This document shows, piece by piece, positions 61,095 to 64,000 of a stretch of DNA of 64,000 bases. The position numbers and the translations under genes are program-made. The notes beneath the pieces are model-generated. The model worked only from the letters and a program-made list of their open reading frames with translations, made no database searches and was not told the DNA's origin. Numbering within the stretch: the first letter of the stretch is position 1; the number at the start of each line of letters is the position of its first letter. The stretch is from Clitoria ternatea (lineage: Eukaryota > Streptophyta > Magnoliopsida > Fabales > Fabaceae): the NCBI GenBank assembly GCA_037962975.1, contig CM075676.1:31863001-31927000 (forward strand), in the 5' to 3' direction.

Positions 61095-61640
61095 GTTTTC
61101 TGAGTGTTTGATGAGGTTGACTGTATGTTGAAAATGAATGTGTGTTGTTATGAATCGGTGTTTGATTTATGAATGAATTTGCATTGTAGCAGAGTTGATC
61201 ACCTGGTGAATTTAGCCGAGTAATTCTTTATCCGAGTGAGGGCTTATTGATTTGTTCACCATGTGAGCGTCCTTCATTCCTTTCCAAGAGAAGAATAACC
61301 GAGAGACCCAATTCCAAGTGAAAAGGTTAGAGTGTCTCCGAGTGAGTTGTGGCTGGAACTCCGAGTGAAGAAAGATAAGAGTGCTTCCGAGTGAAGGTCC
61401 AAGTGTTTCTGAATGAGGATGAGTGAACCTTCTCCGAGTGGAAGTTAAGCTGACCCGAGTGAGAGATGACCGAGTGAGAGTTGGTTTCCGAGTGAAGGAG
61501 GTTAGATTATCCCCGAGTGAGCTGTCACTGAGCGAATTGTTCCTGAGTGAAGAGTAGGAATGAGTCCCACGTGGTATGCCCGAGTGAATGGAAGTTGAGA
61601 GTTTTCCGAGTGAACCTTTTTGAGTGATGTGAGGTTAAGC
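60290..61640 (+). repeat. CCGAGTG-motif arrays in the E LTR
   Basis: Two blocks. In 60290-60870 the motif is mostly GCCGAGTG or GCTGAGTG, often preceded by AATT; in 61200-61640 it is mostly TCCGAGTGAA. At least 25 copies with one or no change, mainly in one orientation. Confidence 0.85.
61056..61091. repeat. (TA)n microsatellite
   Basis: An uninterrupted TA run in the E LTR. Confidence 0.95.
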
Positions 61641-61649
61641 TGTCACCGA

Positions 61650-61651
<2 letters not shown>

Positions 61652-61691
<40 letters not shown>
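61652..61691. repeat. (TA)n microsatellite
   Basis: A second uninterrupted TA run in the E LTR. Confidence 0.95.
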
Positions 61692-61692
<1 letters not shown>

Positions 61693-62085
61693 CCGAATGG
61701 GCTTATTTTCGAGCGAAACCCGACTTGTTGACTTTCTTTGTAAGTTTGGTCCGCTCAGGTTTAAAGAGGAGTATTCGCTCAAGCGAGTCGGATCTCGCCC
61801 AAGCGAATCAGAGTCTCACTCAGGCGAGTAACCCTGTCTCTGATTTCTTCCTTCCGCTGATTCTAAATCTTATTTTATGATGAAATATTCCGATCGGTTA
61901 TTTTTTTATTTGCTTTTATTCAAGGATTTATTTCAGTCGGTTAATGCTATTTTAAGTATGATTTTATTATTTTGAATGTAGTTAAAGAAAGTAAATCTTA
62001 TTTTATATTAAGACCGAGTGGAAATTTTATTAAATGTGAAAAATTTATTACGAAAAATGATTAAATTGACTAGGGATGTCACAGT

Positions 62086-62099
62086 TTGTATCAGAGCGG
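62086..62099 (+). promoter_or_regulatory. Primer-binding site of element E
   Basis: TTGTATCAGAGCGG differs by one base from the tRNA-Met-type TGGTATCAGAGCGG and starts two bases after the LTR. Confidence 0.8.
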
Positions 62100-62355
62100 T
62101 TCTTTCTAGAGCCGAGTGGAAGGGTGAACCGAGTGGTTGTGTTTTGCATTTTATTGCATTGTACTTCTGGTTGTTTGTTGCAGCTTGGCATCATTCCCTT
62201 GGCACTCCAGTGGCGTTGTGTTTTATGTGAGTTAAATATCCGACTCCCTGGTAGAGTATTGGTTAATGGCGAAGTGTTTATTCATTATATAATTATTCTA
62301 TGGTCGGGAAACTAGTTCTGATAGAGGGGATGGTTTCCTCTCGGAATTTTCTAAA
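62100..62355 (+). other. Leader of element E
   Basis: Between primer site and gag remnant. Includes two more CCGAGTG motifs; no gene. Confidence 0.5.
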
Positions 62356-63185
62356 TTGATGAGTAGGACCGAATCGGGCCCCACTCTTGGTAAATTCCTG
62401 AAAAGGAATCCCCCTGCCTACGGAGGAGGGCACGATTACGGTGGGATGTGTGTTGGATACGGGAAGCCAAGTAAGCTTTTGAGTATTCTGAGTGCTCGGA
62501 GGAGCATAAGGTGCAGTTACAACTTATCAGTTGAAGGAGAGGCTAGGACATGGTGGTCTCGGACTAAGGTACCGATGAAGACGACAAGTGAGTCGTTAGT
62601 GTAGGCGAATTTTCGAGAGTGGTTTCTTGTTAAGTACTTCTCGGATATTTAGGAAATTTAAAAGAAAATGGAACTTGAGATTGGGACAGGGCCGAGTGTT
62701 AATGGCCGAGCACGGTATTAAGTTTGATGAGCTGTGACTTTTGTCACTCTTTCTCACTGAAAGGAACCGAGAGTAGTGAGTGTGCCAAGTATGAAACAGG
62801 ATTGTGAAATAGAATTCGCAGTGTGATTATGTCGATTGAGATTCAGAATTATTCATCTTTAGTGAACAAGGATATACTGACCGTGGAACTGCAATTACAG
62901 AGGACCCTTCAGTCGGAAGATAAAAGGTCGTGAAGGCAAGAGGATCCAGTTGCAAGAAAATGGATCGGTTCTTTCGTGGCGGTAAGTTTTCCGCTGTCTT
63001 CTTCTCTTTTGGTTGGATTTCTACTAGCTGGTCTAGTAGTCAGTCGGATAGCCGAACGTGCTATAGTTGTGGCTGAGCTATATTGTGAAACACTCCGATT
63101 GGACAAATCATTTGTTTCCAATATGGACAACCGGGACACCTTAGGCCCGATTGCCCACAGAGGCAACAACCGAGTAGCCTGGTAA
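62356..63185 (+). pseudogene. gag: Decayed gag of element E
   Basis: Fragments of a gypsy Gag: GKFLKRNPPAYGG, then EGEARTWW, then after an in-frame stop REWFLVKYFSDI, all in the order seen in chromovirus Gag. Near 63120 a zinc-knuckle remnant has GQPGHLRPDCP preceded by Tyr in place of the usual Cys. Several stops and shifts break the frame. Confidence 0.7.
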
Positions 63186-64000
63186 CCGAGCCAACGCTTT
63201 TAGAACTCAGGTATTAATTTTCTGAGAGGAGGAAATGGGAATAGTAAGTGCGTTGATAGCTATGAGTTTATTGGAATAATGGAGTTGGGCGTTTCATAGA
63301 ATGAAATAAATGGATGAAAACCTTGATATGATTGTTCTTAGGAAGGATGAACCCTTATACATTTCTACCTGGTCAGGATGACGATTGATATTAGTTGTTC
63401 ATTCGGGTGTTGAATGTACTTGATGGACGAGTAATAGCTGATGCAAGTTAGCAACGTTGTAAGAAGGTTAACTTTTTAGGAGGGGTGAGCCTCCTGTAGT
63501 GATTCTATAAGATGGTTTAAATAAACGTCACTATTATGTCATGTCCAAATTGTTAGACGATTGATTAATGGACATTGGGAGAAATTCCGAGTAGGTAATG
63601 GGAGACGGTGTAATAATGCCGAATAAGTGGAAGGTAATAGCCGAAGGGTAGTTAGTAATAATTTTCAATGAGAATAATTAATGAGGTGAGAATTCACACC
63701 GAATTGTTAAGAGAAAGAATTGTATGAGTGGTGGTCGAGTGAAGTGTATATATATATATGTATTGGACTATTGTACATGATAAGGAAAAGTAGTGAATAA
63801 AGGACATGGAACGAAGTGATTTAAAATTAGTTGAATAAGAATGAAGAGGAGTTTTACCTAGTCGTTTGGACTTTGCACGGATATTAATGTTACATGGGAG
63901 TCATAACGGCTGGCCACCGTGGGTTCCTTTTAACATTAATTCCTTGTGAAGTTGACAATAGGCATAGGTAAATGGATTGTAATGTAAACAGCTTGCATGT
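63186..64000 (+). other. Decayed internal region of element E, running off the window
   Basis: No readable protease or RT motif. Probably the continuation of the element; its 3' LTR lies outside the window, if it survives. Confidence 0.4.

Larger units (their letters stand above)
58587..62083 (+). repeat. Long 5' LTR of gypsy element E
   Basis: Starts TGTAACATCCCGG and ends GGGATGTCACA, directly followed by a tRNA-Met-type primer site; about 3.5 kb. Contains a pyrimidine-rich leader, a donor-like GTAAAT at 58976, an acceptor-like TTTTTAG at 60961, a Cassandra-like segment (59926-59994), CCGAGTG arrays, two (TA)n runs and three TCGCTYAAGCGA-type motifs. Family by gag remnant: gypsy, probably a Tekay/Del-type chromovirus. 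Confidence 0.75.

Overview
The window is plant nuclear DNA made almost entirely of nested transposable elements. I found no ordinary host gene, rRNA, tRNA or CRISPR array. Long LTR retrotransposons of the Ty3/gypsy and Ty1/copia groups, a 5S-bearing Cassandra element, hAT-type MITEs and plant-style spliced leaders all point to a flowering plant. The SIRE-like copia element and the combination of families suggest a papilionoid legume; that is inference, not shown by a gene.

Left part (1-32500). Two complete Tat-lineage Ty3/gypsy elements of related families lie in opposite orientations. Element A (1696-17845, 16.15 kb, minus strand) has 702-bp LTRs and the target duplication GATAT. Its gag-pol carries a frameshift and a late stop. 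Downstream of pol it has two separate antisense gene modules (aORF-1 and aORF-2, plus strand). Element B (20684-32474, 11.8 kb, plus strand) has 807-bp LTRs differing at about two positions, the target duplication AATAA, an uninterrupted 1820-residue Gag-Pol and one antisense gene (minus strand). B looks recently inserted and coding-competent. Each antisense gene has a phase-1 intron at the same codon position, and all three share a 3'-UTR motif. A complete Cassandra TRIM (18624-19508) lies between A and B.

Middle part (32475-54790). An AT-rich stretch with a MITE-like inverted-repeat element is followed by a deep nest. An old hAT-type MITE (termini at 35539 and 54782, TSD CATACAGG) has been split by an old LTR remnant (F). 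F carries two solo LTRs of one family in opposite orientation: D1 (38121-41993) and D2 (43015-54160). D1 is split by solo LTR G (39522-40781). D2 is split by SIRE-like copia element C (43154-51788), which has nearly identical LTRs but a deleted pol.

Right part (54791-64000). AT-rich intergenic DNA is followed by the long 5' LTR (58587-62083), primer-binding site and decayed gag of another gypsy element (E), which runs off the window.

The most interesting signals are these: the spliced antisense gene of the Tat elements, duplicated in A; a repeated hairpin module downstream of pol with covarying stems; several dense arrays of short palindromes inside LTRs (TAATCGATTA, TCGCTYAAGCGA) and of a CCGAGTG motif; and a candidate intron inside the LTRs of the D and E families.
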